Shown piece by piece: positions 22,761-35,700 of a DNA stretch of 64,000 bases. Each line of letters begins with the position of its first letter. Position 1 is the first letter of the stretch. Origin of the DNA: Antedon mediterranea (Eukaryota > Echinodermata > Crinoidea > Comatulida > Antedonidae); assembly GCF_964355755.1 (NCBI RefSeq), contig NC_092678.1, positions 9,956,922 to 10,020,921 of the forward strand, in the 5' to 3' direction. Position numbers and translations under genes: made by a program. The notes beneath the pieces are model-generated. The model worked only from the letters and a program-made list of their open reading frames with translations, was not told the DNA's origin and made no database searches.

Positions 22761-24985
22761 TTTTATCGAAATGAACAAAATGGTCTAAAACGTCTCCAAA
22801 TGCGATTTGAAGCTTTTCCAAGCACTTTGCTGTTTTTATGTTAACAAGTTTTTTCGAAAATCACAAAATGGTCTAAAACATCTCCAAATGCGATTTGAAG
22901 ATATTCTGAGCACTTTGGTGTTTTTATGTTAAAAAGTTTTTTCGAAAATCACAAAATGGTCTAGAACGTCTCCAAATGCGATTTGAAGCTCTTCTGTACA
23001 CTTTGATGTTTTGTGTGAAAAAGTTTTGTCAAAATGCTCAAAATGGTCTAAAACGTTTTTAAAACGATATTAAGCTATTTTGTGCTCTTTGATGTTTTTG
23101 TATAACCAAGTTTTTTCGAAAATCACAAAATGGTCTAAAACGTCTCCAAATGCGATTTGAAAATATTCTGAGCACTTTGGTGTTTTTATGTTAAAAAGTT
23201 TTTTCGAAAATCACAAAATGGTCTAAAACGTCTCCAAATGCGATTTGAAGATATTCTGAGCACTTTGGTGTTTTTATGTTAAAAAGTTTTTTCGAAAATC
23301 ACAAAATGGTCTAAAACGTCTCCAAATGCGATTTGAAGCTATTCTATACACTTTGATGTTTTGTGTTAAAAAGTTTTGTCGAAATGCTCAAAATGGTTTA
23401 AAACGTTTTTAAAACGATATTAAGCTATTTTGTGCTCTTTGATGTTTTTGTGTAACCAAGTTTCATCGAAATGAACAAAATGGTCTAAAACGTCTCCAAA
23501 TGCGATTTGAAGCTTTTCCAAGCACTTTGCTGTTTTTATGTTAACAAGTTTTTTCGAAAATCACAAAATTGTCTAAAACGTCTCAAAATGCGATTTGAAG
23601 GTATTCTGAGCACTTTGGTGTTTTTGTGTGAAAAGTTTTAACGAAAAGCTCAAAATGGTCTAAAACGGTTCTAATGTGATTTTAAGCACTTTGATGTTTT
23701 TGTACAACCAAGTTTCATCGAAATGCTCAAAATGGTCTAAAACGTTTTTAAAACGATATTAAGCTATTTTGTGCTCTTTGATGTTTTTGTGTAACCAAGT
23801 TTTTTCGAAAATCACAAAATGGTCTAAAACGTCTCCAAATGCGATTTGAAGCTTTTCTAAGCACTTTGGTGTTTTTATGTTAACAAGTTTTTTCGAAAAT
23901 CACAAAATGGTCTAAAACGTCTCAAAATGCGATTTGAAGGTATTCTGAGCACTTTGGTGTTTTTGTGTGAAAAGTTTTAACGAAATGCTCAAAATGGTCT
24001 AAAACGGTTTCTAATGTGATTTTAACCACTTTGATGTTTTTGTGTAACCAAGTTTTTTCGAAAATCACAAAATGGTCTAAAACGTCTCCAAATGCGATTT
24101 GAAGCTTTTCTAAGCACTTTGGTGTTTTTATGTTAACAAGTTTTTTCGAAAATCACAAAATGGTCTAAAACGTCTCCAAATGCGATTTGAAGATATTCTG
24201 AGCACTTTGGTGTTTTTCTGTTAAAAAGTAATTTCGAAAATCACAAAATGGTCTAAAACGTCTCCAAATGCAATTTGAAGCTATTCTGTACACTTTGATG
24301 TTTTGTGTGAAAAAGTTTTGTCAAAATGCTCAAAATGGTCTAAAACGTTTTTAAAACGATATTAAGCTATTTTGTGCTCTTTGATGTTTTTGTATAACCA
24401 AGTTTTTTCGAAAATCACAAAATGGTCTAAAACGTCTCCAAATGCGATTTGAAGCTTTTCTAAACACTTTGGTGTTTTTATGTTAACAAGTTTTTTCGAA
24501 AATCACAAAATGGTCTAAAACGTCTCCAAATCCGATTTGAAGCTATTCTGTACACTTTGATGTTTTGTGTGAAAAAGTTTTGTCGAAATGCTCAAAATGG
24601 TCTAAAACGTTTTTAAAACGATATTAAGCTATTTTGTGCTCTTTGATGTTTTTGTGTAACCAAGTTTCATCGATATGAACAAAATGGTCTAAAACGTCTC
24701 AAAATGCGATTTGAAGGTATTCTGAGCACTTTGGTGTTTTTGGGTGAAAAGTTTTAACGAAATGCTCAAAATGGTCTAAAACGGTTTCTAATGTGATTTT
24801 AAGCACTTTGAAGTATTTGTAAAAACAAGTTTCATCGAAATGCACAAAATAGTCTAAAACGTCTCCAAATGCGATTTGAAGCTTTTCTAAGCACTTTGGT
24901 GTTTTTATGTTAACAAGTTTTTTCGAAAATCACAAAATGGTCTAAAACGTCTCCAAATGCGATTTGAAGATATTCTGAGCACTTT
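20503..24985 (+). repeat. 4.5 kb satellite block, copy 1 (partner 40254-44736)
   Basis: Constant offset 19751, checked with 'aaatgatgtaaaacg', 'ggtataaaaacg', 'aagtaatttcg' and 'cgatatgaac'. Few differences were seen: 'ggtctgaaac' falls at different places in the two copies, and the partner has 'caaattgctc', 'aaaaaggtc' and 'ggtccaaaac'. Homology ends where this copy has 'gctgtttttatgttaacatg' and the partner 'ggtgtttttatgttaaaaag'. Confidence 0.87.
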
Positions 24986-26786
24986 GCTGTTTTTATGTTA
25001 ACATGTTTTTTCGAAAATCACAAAATGGTCTAAAACGTCTCAAAATGCTATTTGAAGGTATTCTGAGCACTTTGGTGTTTTTGTGTGAAAAGTTTTAACG
25101 AAATGCTCAAAATGGTCTAAAACGGTTCTAATGTGATTTTAAACACTTTGATGTTTTGTGTGAAAAAGTTTTGTCAAAATGCTCAAAATGGTCTAAAACG
25201 TTTTTAAAACGATATTAAGCTATTTTGTGCTCTTTGATGTTTTTGTATAACCAAGTTTTTTCGAAAATCACAAAATGGTCTAAAACGTCTCCAAATGCGA
25301 TTTGAAGATATTCTGAGCACTTTGGTGTTTTTATGTTAAAAAGTTTTTTCGAAAATCACAAAATGGTCTAAAACGTATCCAAATGCGATTTGAAGCTATT
25401 CTATACACTTTGATGTTTTGTGTTAAAAAGTTTTGTCGAAATGCTCAAAATGGTTTAAAACGTTTTTAAAACGATATTAAGCTATTTTGTGCTCTTTGAT
25501 GTTTTTGTGTAACCAAGTTTCATCGAAATGAACAAAATGGTCTAAAACGTCTCCAAATGCGATTTGAAGCTTTTCCAAGCACTTTGCTGTTTTTATGTTA
25601 ACAAGTTTTTTCGAAAATCACAAAATTGTCTAAAACGTCTCAAAATGCGATTTGAAGGTATTCTGAGCACTTTGGTGTTTTTGTGTGAAAAGTTTTAACG
25701 AAAAGCTCAAAATGGTCTAAAACGGTTCTAATGTGATTTTAAGCACTTTGATGTTTTTGTACAACCAAGTTTCATCGAAATGCTCAAAATGGTCTAAAAC
25801 GTTTTTAAAACGATATTAAGCTATTTTGTGCTCTTTGATGTTTTTGTGTAACCAAGTTTTTTCGAAAATCACAAAATGGTCTAAAACGTCTCCAAATGCG
25901 ATTTGAAGCTTTTCTAAACACTTTGGTGTTTTTATGTTAACAAGTTTTTTCGAAAATCACAAAATGGTCTAAAACGTCTCAAAATGCGATTTGAAGGTAT
26001 TCTGAGCACTTTGGTGTTTTTGTGTGAAAAGTTTTAACGAAATGCTCAAAATGGTCTAAAACGGTTTCTAATGTGATTTTAACCACTTTGATGTTTTTGT
26101 GTAACCAAGTTCTTTTCGAAAATCACAAAATGGTCTAAAACGTCTCCAAATGCGATTTGAAGCTTTTCTAAGCACTTTGGTGTTTTTATGTTAACAAGTT
26201 TTTTTGAAAATCACAAAATGGTCTAAAACGTCTCAAAATGCGATTTGAAGGTATTCTGAGCACTTTGGTGTTTTTGTGTGAAAATTTTTAACGAAATGCT
26301 CAAAATGGTCTAAAACGGTTTCTAATGTGATTTTAACCACTTTGATGTTTTTGTGTAACCAAGTTTTTTCGAAAATCACAAAATGGTCTAAAACGTCTCC
26401 AAATGCGATTTGAAGCTTTTCTAAGCACTTTGGTGTTTTTATGTTAACAAGTTTTTTCGAAAATCACAAAATGGTCTAAAACGTCTCCAAATGCGATTTG
26501 AAGCTATTCTGTACACTTTGATGTTTTGTGTGAAAAGTTTTAACGAAATGCTCAAAATTGTCTAAAACGGTTTCTAATGTGATTTTAAGCACTTTGATGT
26601 TTTTGTAAAACCAAGTTTCATCGAAATGCACAAAATGGTCTAAAACGTCTCCAAATGCGATTTGAAGCTTTTCCAAGCACTTTGGTGTTTTTATGTTAAC
26701 AAGGTTTTTCGAAAATCACAAAATGGTCTAAAACGTCTCCAAATGCGATTTGAAGCTTTTCCAAGCACTTTGCTGTTTTTATGTTA
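24605..26786 (+). repeat. Long duplicated satellite block, copy 2 (partner 328-2597)
   Basis: It lacks one 88 bp type A monomer present in copy 1 before 'aaaacgtatcc'; otherwise it is nearly identical. Its first 380 bp are also the end of the 20503-24985 block, so two repeat families overlap here. Confidence 0.85.
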
Positions 26787-28243
26787 ACAAGTTTTTTCGA
26801 AAATCACAAAATGGTCTAAAACGTCTCAAAATACGATATTAAGCTGTTTTGTGCACTTTGATGATTTGTGTGAAAAGTTTTAACGAAATGCTCAAAATGG
26901 TCTAAAACGGTTTCTAATGTGATTTTAAGCACTTTGATGTTTTTATGTAGCCAAGTTTTTTCGAAAATCACAAAATGGTCAAAAACGTCTCCAAATGCGA
27001 TTTGAAGCTTTTCTAAGCACTTTGGTTTTTTTATGTTAACAAGTTTTTTCGAAAATCACAAAATGGTCTAAAACGTCTTCAAATGCGATTTGAAGATATT
27101 CTGAGCACTTTGCTGTTTTTCTATTAAAAAGTATTTTCGAAAATCACAAAATGGCCTAAAACGTCTCCAAATGCGATTTGAAGCTTTTCCAAGCACTTTG
27201 CTGTTTTTATGTTAACAATTTTTTTCGAAAATCATAAAATGGTCTAAAACGTCTCCAAATGCGATTTGAAGCTTTTCCAAGCACTTTGCTGTTTTTATGT
27301 TAACAATTTTTTTCGAAAATCATAAAATGGTCTAAAACGTCTCCAAATGCGATTTGAAGCTATTCTGTACACTTTGATGTTTTGTGTGAAAAGTTTTGTC
27401 GAAATGCTCAAAATGGTCTAAAACGTTTTTAAAACGTTATTAAGCTATTTTGTGCTCTTTGATGTTTTTGTGTAACCAAGTTTCATCGAAATGAACAAAA
27501 TGGTCTAAAACGTCTCCAAATGCGATTTGAAGCTTTTCTAAGCACTTTGGTGTTTTTATGTTAACAAGTTTTTTCGAAAATCACAAAATGGTCTAAAACG
27601 TCTCCAAATGCGATTTGAAGATATTCTGAGCACTTTGCTGTTTTTATGTTAACAAGTTTTTTCGAAAATCACAAAATGGTCTAAAACGTCTCAAAATGCT
27701 ATTTGAAGGTATTCTGAGCACTTTGGTGTTTTTGTGTGAAAAGTTTTAACGAAATGCTCAAAATGGTCTAAAACGGTTCTAATGTGATTTTAAGCACTTT
27801 GATGTTTTTGTATAACCAAGTTTCATCGAAATGCTCAAAATGGTCTAAAACGTTTTTAAAACGATATTAAGCTATTTTGTGCTCTTTGATGTTTTTGTGT
27901 AACGAAGTTTCATCGAAATGAACAAAATGGTCTAAAACGTCTCCAAATGCGATTTGAAGCTTTTCCAAGCACTTTGCTGTTTTTATGTTAACAAGTTTTT
28001 TCGAAAATCACAAAATGGCCTAAAACGTCTCAAAATGCGATTTCAAGGTATTCTGAGCACTTTGGTGTTTTTGTGTGAAAGGTTTTAACGAAATGCTCAA
28101 AATGGTCTAAAACGGTTTCTAATGTGATTTTAAGCACTTTGATGTTTTTGTATAACCAAGTTTCATCGAAATGCACAAAATGGTCTAAAACGTCTCCAAA
28201 TGCGATTTGAAGCTTTTCTAAGCACTTTGCTGTTTTTATGTTA
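26787..28243 (+). repeat. 1.46 kb satellite segment absent from the 328-12612 copy
   Basis: The offset between the macro-repeats jumps from 24189 to 25646 here, so this is extra sequence in copy 2 or was lost from copy 1. It contains 'tatgtagccaag', 'ggtttttttatg', 'tttttctattaaaaag', two B monomers with 'aacaatttttttcg' and 'cataaaatgg', and 'taacgaagtttc'. Its second half recurs at 57161 onward. Confidence 0.78.
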
Positions 28244-28655
28244 AAAAGTTTTTTCGAAAATCACAAAATGGTCTAAAACGTCTCCAAATGCGATTTGAAG
28301 ATATTCTGAGCACTTTGGTGTTTTTATGTTAAAAAGTTTTTTCGAAAATCACAAAATGGTCTAAAACGTCTCCAAATGCGATTTGAAGATATTCTGAGCA
28401 CTTTGGTGTTTTTATGTTAAAAAGTTTTTTCGAAAATCACAAAATGGTCTAAAACGTCTCCAAATGCGATTTGAAGCTATTCTGTACACTTTGATGTTTT
28501 GTGTGAAAAAGTTTTGTCGAAATGCTCAAAATGGTCTAAAACGTTTTTAAAAAGATATTAAGCTATTTTGTGCTCTTTGATGTTTTTGTGTAACCAAGTT
28601 TTATCGAAATGAACAAAATGGTCTAAAACGTCTCCAAATGCGATTTGAAGCTTTT
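27379..28655 (+). repeat. 1.3 kb satellite block, copy 1 (partner 57161-58437)
   Basis: Offset 29782, anchored by the rare 'taacgaagtttcatcg' and 'aatggcctaaaacg' and by 'gctatttgaagg'. Differences include 'aacgttattaag' here against 'aacgatattaag'. Confidence 0.82.
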
Positions 28656-30858
28656 CCAAGCACTTTGCTGTTTTTATGTTAACAAGCTTTTTCGAAAATC
28701 ACAAAATGGTCTAAAACGTCTCCAAATGCGATTTGAAGATATTCTGAGCACTTTGGTGTTTTTATGTTAAAAAGTTTTTTCGAAAATCACAAAATGGTCT
28801 AAAACGTCTCCAAATGCGATTTGAAGATATTCTGAGCACTTTGGTGTTTTTATGTTAAAAAGTTTTTTCGAAAATCACAAAATGGTCTAAAACGTCTCCA
28901 AATGCGATTTGAAGCTATTCTGTACACTTTGATGTTTTGTGTGAAAAAGTTTTGTCGAAATGCTCAAAATGGTCTAAAACGTTTTTAAAACGATATTAAG
29001 CTATTTTGTGCTCTTTGATGTTTTTGTGTAACCAAGTTTTATCGAAATGAACAAAATGGTCTAAAACGTCTCCAAATGCGATTTGAAGCTTTTCCAAGCA
29101 CTTTGCTGTTTTTATGTTAACAAGTTTTTTCGAAAATCACAAAATGGTCTAAAACGGTTTCTAATGTGATTTTAAGCACTTTGATGTTTTTGTATAACCA
29201 AGTTTCATCGAAATGCACAAAATGGTCTAAAACGTCTCCAAATGCGATTTGAAGCTTTTCTAAGCACTTTGCTGTTTTTATGTTAAAAAGTTTTTTCGAA
29301 AATCACAAAATGGTCTAAAACGTCTCCAAATGCGATTTGAAGATATTCTGAGCACTTTGGTGTTTTTATGTTAAAAAGTTTTTTCGAAAATCACAAAATG
29401 GTCTAAAACGTCTCCAAATGCGATTTGAAGATATTCTGAGCACTTTGGTGTTTTTATGTTAAAAAGTTTTTTCGAAAATCACAAAATGGTCTAAAACGTC
29501 TCCAAATGCGATTTGAAGCTATTCTGTACACTTTGATGTTTTGTGTGAAAAAGTTTTGTCGAAATGCTCAAAATGGTCTAAAACGTTTTTAAAACGATAT
29601 TAAGCTATTTTGTGCTCTTTGATGTTTTTGTGTAACCAAGTTTTATCGAAATGAACAAAATGGTCTAAAACGTCTCCAAATGCGATTTGAAGCTTTTCCA
29701 AGCACTTTGCTGTTTTTATGTTAACAAGCTTTTTCGAAAATCACAAAATGGTCTAAAACGTCTCCAAATGCGATTTGAAGATATTCTGAGCACTTTGGTG
29801 TTTTTATGTTAAAAAGTTTTTTCGAAAATCACAAAATGGTCTAAAACGTCTCCAAATGCGATTTGAAGATATTCTGAGCACTTTGGTGTTTTTATGTTAA
29901 AAAGTTTTTTCGAAAATCACAAAATGGTCTAAAACGTCTCCAAATGCGATTTGAAGCTATTCTGTACACTTTGATGTTTTGTGTGAAAAAGTTTTGTCGA
30001 AATGCTCAAAATGGTCTAAAACGTTTTTAAAACGATATTAAGCTATTTTGTGCTCTTTGATGTTTTTGTGTAACCAAGTTTTATCGAAATGAACAAAATG
30101 GTCTAAAACGTCTCCAAATGCGATTTGAAGCTTTTCCAAGCACTTTGCTGTTTTTATGTTAACAAGTTTTTTCGAAAATCACAAAATGGTCTAAAACGTC
30201 TCAAAATGCGATTTAAAGGTATTCTGAGCACTTTGGTGTTTTTGTGTGAAAAGTTTTAACGAAATGCTCAAAATTGTCTAAAACGGTTTCTAATGTGATT
30301 TTAAGCACTTTGATGTTTTTGTAAAACCAAGTTTCATCGAAATGAACAAAATGGTCTAAATTGTCTCCAAATGCGATTTGAAGCTTTTCCAAGCACTTTG
30401 CTGTTTTTATGTTAACAAGCTTTTTCGAAAATCACAAAATGGTCTAAAACGTCTCCAAATGCGATTTGAAGATATTCTGAGCACTTTGGTGTTTTTATGT
30501 TAAAAAGTTTTTTCGAAAATCACAAAATGGTCTAAAACGTCTCCAAATGCGATTTGAAGCTCTTCTGTACACTTTGATGTTTTGTGTGAAAAAGTTTAGT
30601 CGAAATGCTCAAAATGGTCTAAAACGTTTTTAAAACGATATTAAGCTATTTTGTGCTCTTTGATGTTTTTGTGTAACCAAGTTTCATCGAAAATCACAAA
30701 ATGGTCTAAAACGTCTCCAAATGCGATTTGAAGATATTCTGAGCACTTTGGTGTTTTTATGTTAACAAGTTTTTTCGAAAATCACAAAATGGTCTAAAAC
30801 GTCTCCAAATGCGATTTGAAGATATTCTGAGCACTTTGGTGTTTTTATGTTAAAAAGT
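28244..30858 (+). repeat. Long duplicated satellite block, copy 2 (partner 2598-5212)
   Basis: Offset 25646 throughout. It contains the second instance of the 1042 bp tandem. One private change is 'aaaaagatatt' near 28549 where copy 1 has 'aaaacgatatt'. Confidence 0.85.
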
Positions 30859-32715
30859 TTTTTCGAAAATCACAAAATGGTCTAAAACGTCTCCAAATGC
30901 GATTTGAAGCTATTCTATACACTTTGATGTTTTGTGTTAAAAAGTTTTGTCGAAATGCTCAAAATGGTTTAAAACGTTTTTAAAACGATATTAAGCTATT
31001 TTGTGCTCTTTGATGTTTTTGTGTAACCAAGTTTCATCGAAATGAACAAAATGGTCTAAAACGTCTCCAAATGCGATTTGAAGCTTTTCCAAGCACTTTG
31101 CTGTTTTTATGTTAACAAGTTTTTTCGAAAATCACAAAATTGTCTAAAACGTCTCAAAATGCGATTTGAAGGTATTCTGAGCACTTTGGTGTTTTTGTGT
31201 GAAAAGTTTTAACGAAAAGCTCAAAATGGTCTAAAACGGTTCTAATGTGATTTTAAGCACTTTGATGTTTTTGTACAACCAAGTTTCATCGAAATGCTCA
31301 AAATGGTCTAAAACGTTTTTAAAACGATATTAAGCTATTTTGTGCTCTTTGATGTTTTTGCGTTACCAAGTTTTTTCGAAAATCACAAAATGGTCTAAAA
31401 CGTCTCCAAATGCGATTTGAAGCTTTTCTAAGCACTTTGGTGTTTTTATGTTAACAAGTTTTTTCGAAAATCACAAAATGGTCTAAAACGTCTCAAAATG
31501 CGATTTGAAGGTATTCTGAGCACTTTGGTGTTTTTGTGTGAAAAGTTTTAACGAAATGCTCAAAATGGTCTAAAACGGTTTCTAATTTGATTTTAACCAC
31601 TTTGATGTTTTTGTGTAACCAAGTTCTTTTCGAAAATCACAAAATGGTCTAAAACGTCTCCAAATGCGATTTGAAGCTTTTCTAAGCACTTTGGTGTTTT
31701 TATGTTAACAAGTTTTTTCGAAAATCACAAAATGGTCTAAAACGTCTCAAAATGCGATTTGAAGGTATTCTGAGCACTTTGGTGTTTTTGTGTGAAAAGT
31801 TTTAACGAAATGCTCAAAATGGTCTAAAACGGTTTCTAATGTTATTTTAACAACTTTGATGTTTTTGTGTAACCAAGTTTTTTCGAAAATCACAAAATGG
31901 TCTAAAACGTCTCCAAATGCGATTTGAAGCTTTTCTAAGCACTTTGGTGTTTTTATGTTAACAAGTTTTTTCGAAAATCACAAAATGGTCTAAAACGTCT
32001 CCAAATGCGATTTGAAGATATTCTGAGCACTTTGGTGTTTTTCTGTTAAAAAGTATTTTCGAAAATCACAAAATGGTCTAAAACGTCTCCAAATGCAATT
32101 TGAAGCTATTCTGTACACTTTGATGTTTTGTGTGAAAAAGTTTTGTCAAAATGCTCAAAATGGTCTAAAACGTTTTTAAAACGATATTAAGCTATTTTGT
32201 GCTCTTTGATGTTTTTGTATAACCAAGTTTTTTCGAAAATCACAAAATGGTCTAAAACGTCTCCAAATGCGATTTGAAGCTTTTCTAAACACTTTGGTGT
32301 TTTTATGTTAACAAATTTTTTCGAAAATCACAAAATGGTCTAAAACGTCTCCAAATCCGATTTGAAGCTATTCTGTACACTTTGATGTTTTGTGTGAAAA
32401 AGTTTTGTCGAAATGCTCAAAATGGTCTAAAACGTTTTTAAAATGATATTAAGCTATTTTGTGCTCTTTGATGTTTTTGTGTAACCAAGTTTCATCGATA
32501 TGAACAAAATGGTCTAAAACGTCTCAAAATGCGATTTGAAGGTATTCTGAGCACTTTGGTGTTTTTGGGTGAAAAGTTTTAACGAAATGCTCAAAATGGT
32601 CTAAAACGGTTTCTAATGTGATTTTAAGCACTTTGAAGTATTTGTAAAAACAAGTTTCATCGAAATGCACAAAATAGTCTAAAACGTCTCCAAATGCGAT
32701 TTGAAGCTTTTCTAA
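30859..32715 (+). repeat. Satellite segment absent from copy 1, resembling 23288-24890
   Basis: The macro-repeat offset jumps from 25646 to 27619 here. It matches 23.3-24.9 kb first at offset 7571 and then at 7825. The 254 bp step equals one extra E-F-B trimer (87 + 79 + 88) in this copy. Private variants: 'tttgcgttaccaag', 'tctaatttgatttt', 'gttattttaacaac'. Confidence 0.78.
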
Positions 32716-35700
32716 GCACTTTGGTGTTTTTATGTTAACAAGTTTTTTCGAAAATCACAAAATGGTCTAAAACGTCTCCAAATGCGATTTGAAGATATTC
32801 TGAGCACTTTGGTGTTTTTATGTTAAAAAGTATTTTCGAAAATCACAAAATGGTCTAAAACGTCTCCAAATGCGATTTGAAGCTCTTCTGTACACTTTGA
32901 TGTTTTGTGTGAAAAAGTTTAGTCGAAATGCTCAAAATGGTCTAAAACGTTTTTAAAACGATATTAAGCTATTTTGTGCTCTTTGATGTTTTTGTGTAAC
33001 CAAGTTTCATCGAAAATCACAAAATGGTCTAAAACGTCTCCAAATGCGATTTGAAGCTTTTCCAAGCACTTTGCTGTTTTTATGTTAACAAGTTTTTTCG
33101 AAAATCACAAAATGGTCTAAAACGTCTCAAAATACGATATTAAGCTGTTTTGTGCACTTTGATGATTTGTGTGAAAAGTTTTAACGAAATGCTCAAAATG
33201 GTCTAAAACGGTTTCTAATGTGATTTTAAGCACTTTGATGTTTTTATGTAGCCAAGTTTTTTCGAAAATCACAAAATGGTCAAAAACGTCTCCAAATGCG
33301 ATTTGAAGCTTTTCTAAGCACTTTGGTGTTTTTATGTTAAGAAGTTTTTTCGAAAATCACAAAATGGTCTAAAACGTCTCCAAATGCGATTTGAAGCTTT
33401 TCCAAGCACTTTGCTGTTTTTATGTTAACAATTTTTTTCGAAAATCATAAAATGGTCTAAAACGTCTCAAAATGCGATTTGAAGGTATTCTGAGCACTTT
33501 GGTGTTTTTGTGTGAAAAGTTTTAACGAAATGCTCAAAATGGTCTAAAACGGTTCTAATGTGATTTTAAGCACTTTGATGTTTTTGTATAACCAAGTTTC
33601 ATCGAAATGCACAAAATGGTCTAAAACGTCTCCAAATGCGATTTAAAGCTATTCTAGACACTTTGATGTTTTGTGTGAAAAATTTTCTCGAAATGCTCAA
33701 AATGGTCTAAAACGTTTTCCAATACCATATTAAGCTATTTTGTGCAATTTGATGTTTTTGTGTAACCAAGTTTTTTGAAATGCGATTTGAAGATATTCTG
33801 AGGACTTTGGTGTTTTTATGTTAAAAAGTTTTTTCGAAAATCACAAAATGGTCTAAAACGTCTCCAAATGCGATTTGAAGATATTCTGAGCACTTTGGTG
33901 TTTTTATGTTAAAAAGTTTTTTGGAAAATCACAAAATGGTCTAAAACGACTCCAAATGCGATTTGAAGCTATCCTGTACACTTTGATGTTTTGTGTGAAA
34001 AAGTTTTGTCGAAATGCTCAAAATGATCTAAAACGTTTTTAAAACGATATTAAGCTATTTTGTGCTCTTTGATGTTTTTGTGTATCCAAGTTTCATCGAA
34101 ATGAACAAAATGGTCTAAAACGTTTTTAAATACGATATTAAGCTGTTTTGTGCACTTTGATGATTTGTGTGAAAAGTTTTAACGAAATGCTCAAAATAGT
34201 CTAAAACGGTTTCTAATGTGATTTTAAGCACTTTGATGTTTTTGTGTAACCAAGTTTTATCGAAATGAACAAAATGGTCTAAAACGTCTCCAAATGCGAT
34301 TTGAAGCTTTTCCAAGCACTTTGCTGTTTTTATATTAAGTTTTTTCGAAAATCACAAAATGGTCTAAAACGTCTCTAAATGCGATTTGAAGGTATTCTGA
34401 GCAATTTGGTGTTTTTGTGTGAAAAGTTTTAACGAAATGCTCAAAATTGTCTAAAACGGTTTCTAATGTGATTTTAAGCACTTTGATGTTTTTGTAAAAC
34501 CAAGTTTCATCGAAATGCACAAAATGGTCTAAAACGTCTCCAAATGCGATTTGAAGCTATTCTGTACACTTTGATGTTTTGTGTGAAAAAAGTTTTGTCG
34601 AAATGCTCAAAATGGTCTAAAACGTTTTTAAAACGATATTAAGCTATTTTGTGCTCTTTGATGTTTTTGTGTAACCAAGTTTTATCGAAATGAACAAAAT
34701 GGTCTAAAACGTCTCCAAATGCGATTTGAAGCTTTTCCAAGCACTTTGCTGTTTTTATGTTAACAGGTTTTTTCGAAAATCACAAAATGGTCTAAAACGT
34801 CTCAAAATGCGATTTGAAGGTATTCTGAGCACTTTGGTGTTTTTGTGTGAAAAGTTTTAACGAAATGCTCAAAATTGTCTAAAACGGTTTCTAATGTGAT
34901 TTTAAGCACTTTGATGTTTTTGTAAAACCAAGTTTCATCGAAATGCACAAAATGGTCTAAAATGTCTCCAAATGCGATTTGAAGCTTTTCCAAGCACTTT
35001 GCTGTTTTTATGTTAACAAGCTTTTTCGAAAATCACAAAATGGTCTAAAACGTCTCCAAATGTGATTTGAAGATATTCTGAGCACTTTGGTGTTTTTATG
35101 TTAAAAAGTTTTTTCGATAATCACAAAATGGTCTAAAACGTCTCCAAATGCGATTTGAAGATATTCTGAGCACTTTGGTGTTTTTATGTTAAAAAGTTTT
35201 TTCGAAAATCACAAAATGGTCTAAAACGTCTCCAAATGCGATTTGAAGCTATTCTGTACACTTTGATGTTTTGTGTGAAAAAGTTTTGTCGAAATGCTCA
35301 AAATGGTTTAAAACGTTTTTAAAACGATATTAAGCTATTTTGTGCTCTTTGATGTTTTTGTATAACCAAGTTTCATCGAAAAGCACAAAATGGTCTAAAA
35401 CGTCTCCAAATACGATTTGAAGCTTTTCCAAGCACTTTGCTGTTTTTATGTTAACAAGTTTTTTCGAAAATCACAAAATTGTCTAAAACGTCTCAAAATG
35501 CGATTTGAAGGTATTCTGAGCACTTTGGTGTTTTTGTGTGAAAAGTTTTAACGAAAAGCTCAAAATGGTCTAAAACGGTTCTAATGTGATTTTAAGCACT
35601 TTGATGTTTTTGTACAACCAAGTTTCATCGAAATGCTCAAAATGGTCTAAAACGTTTTTAAAACGATATTAAGCTATTTTGTGCTCTTTGATGTTTTTGT

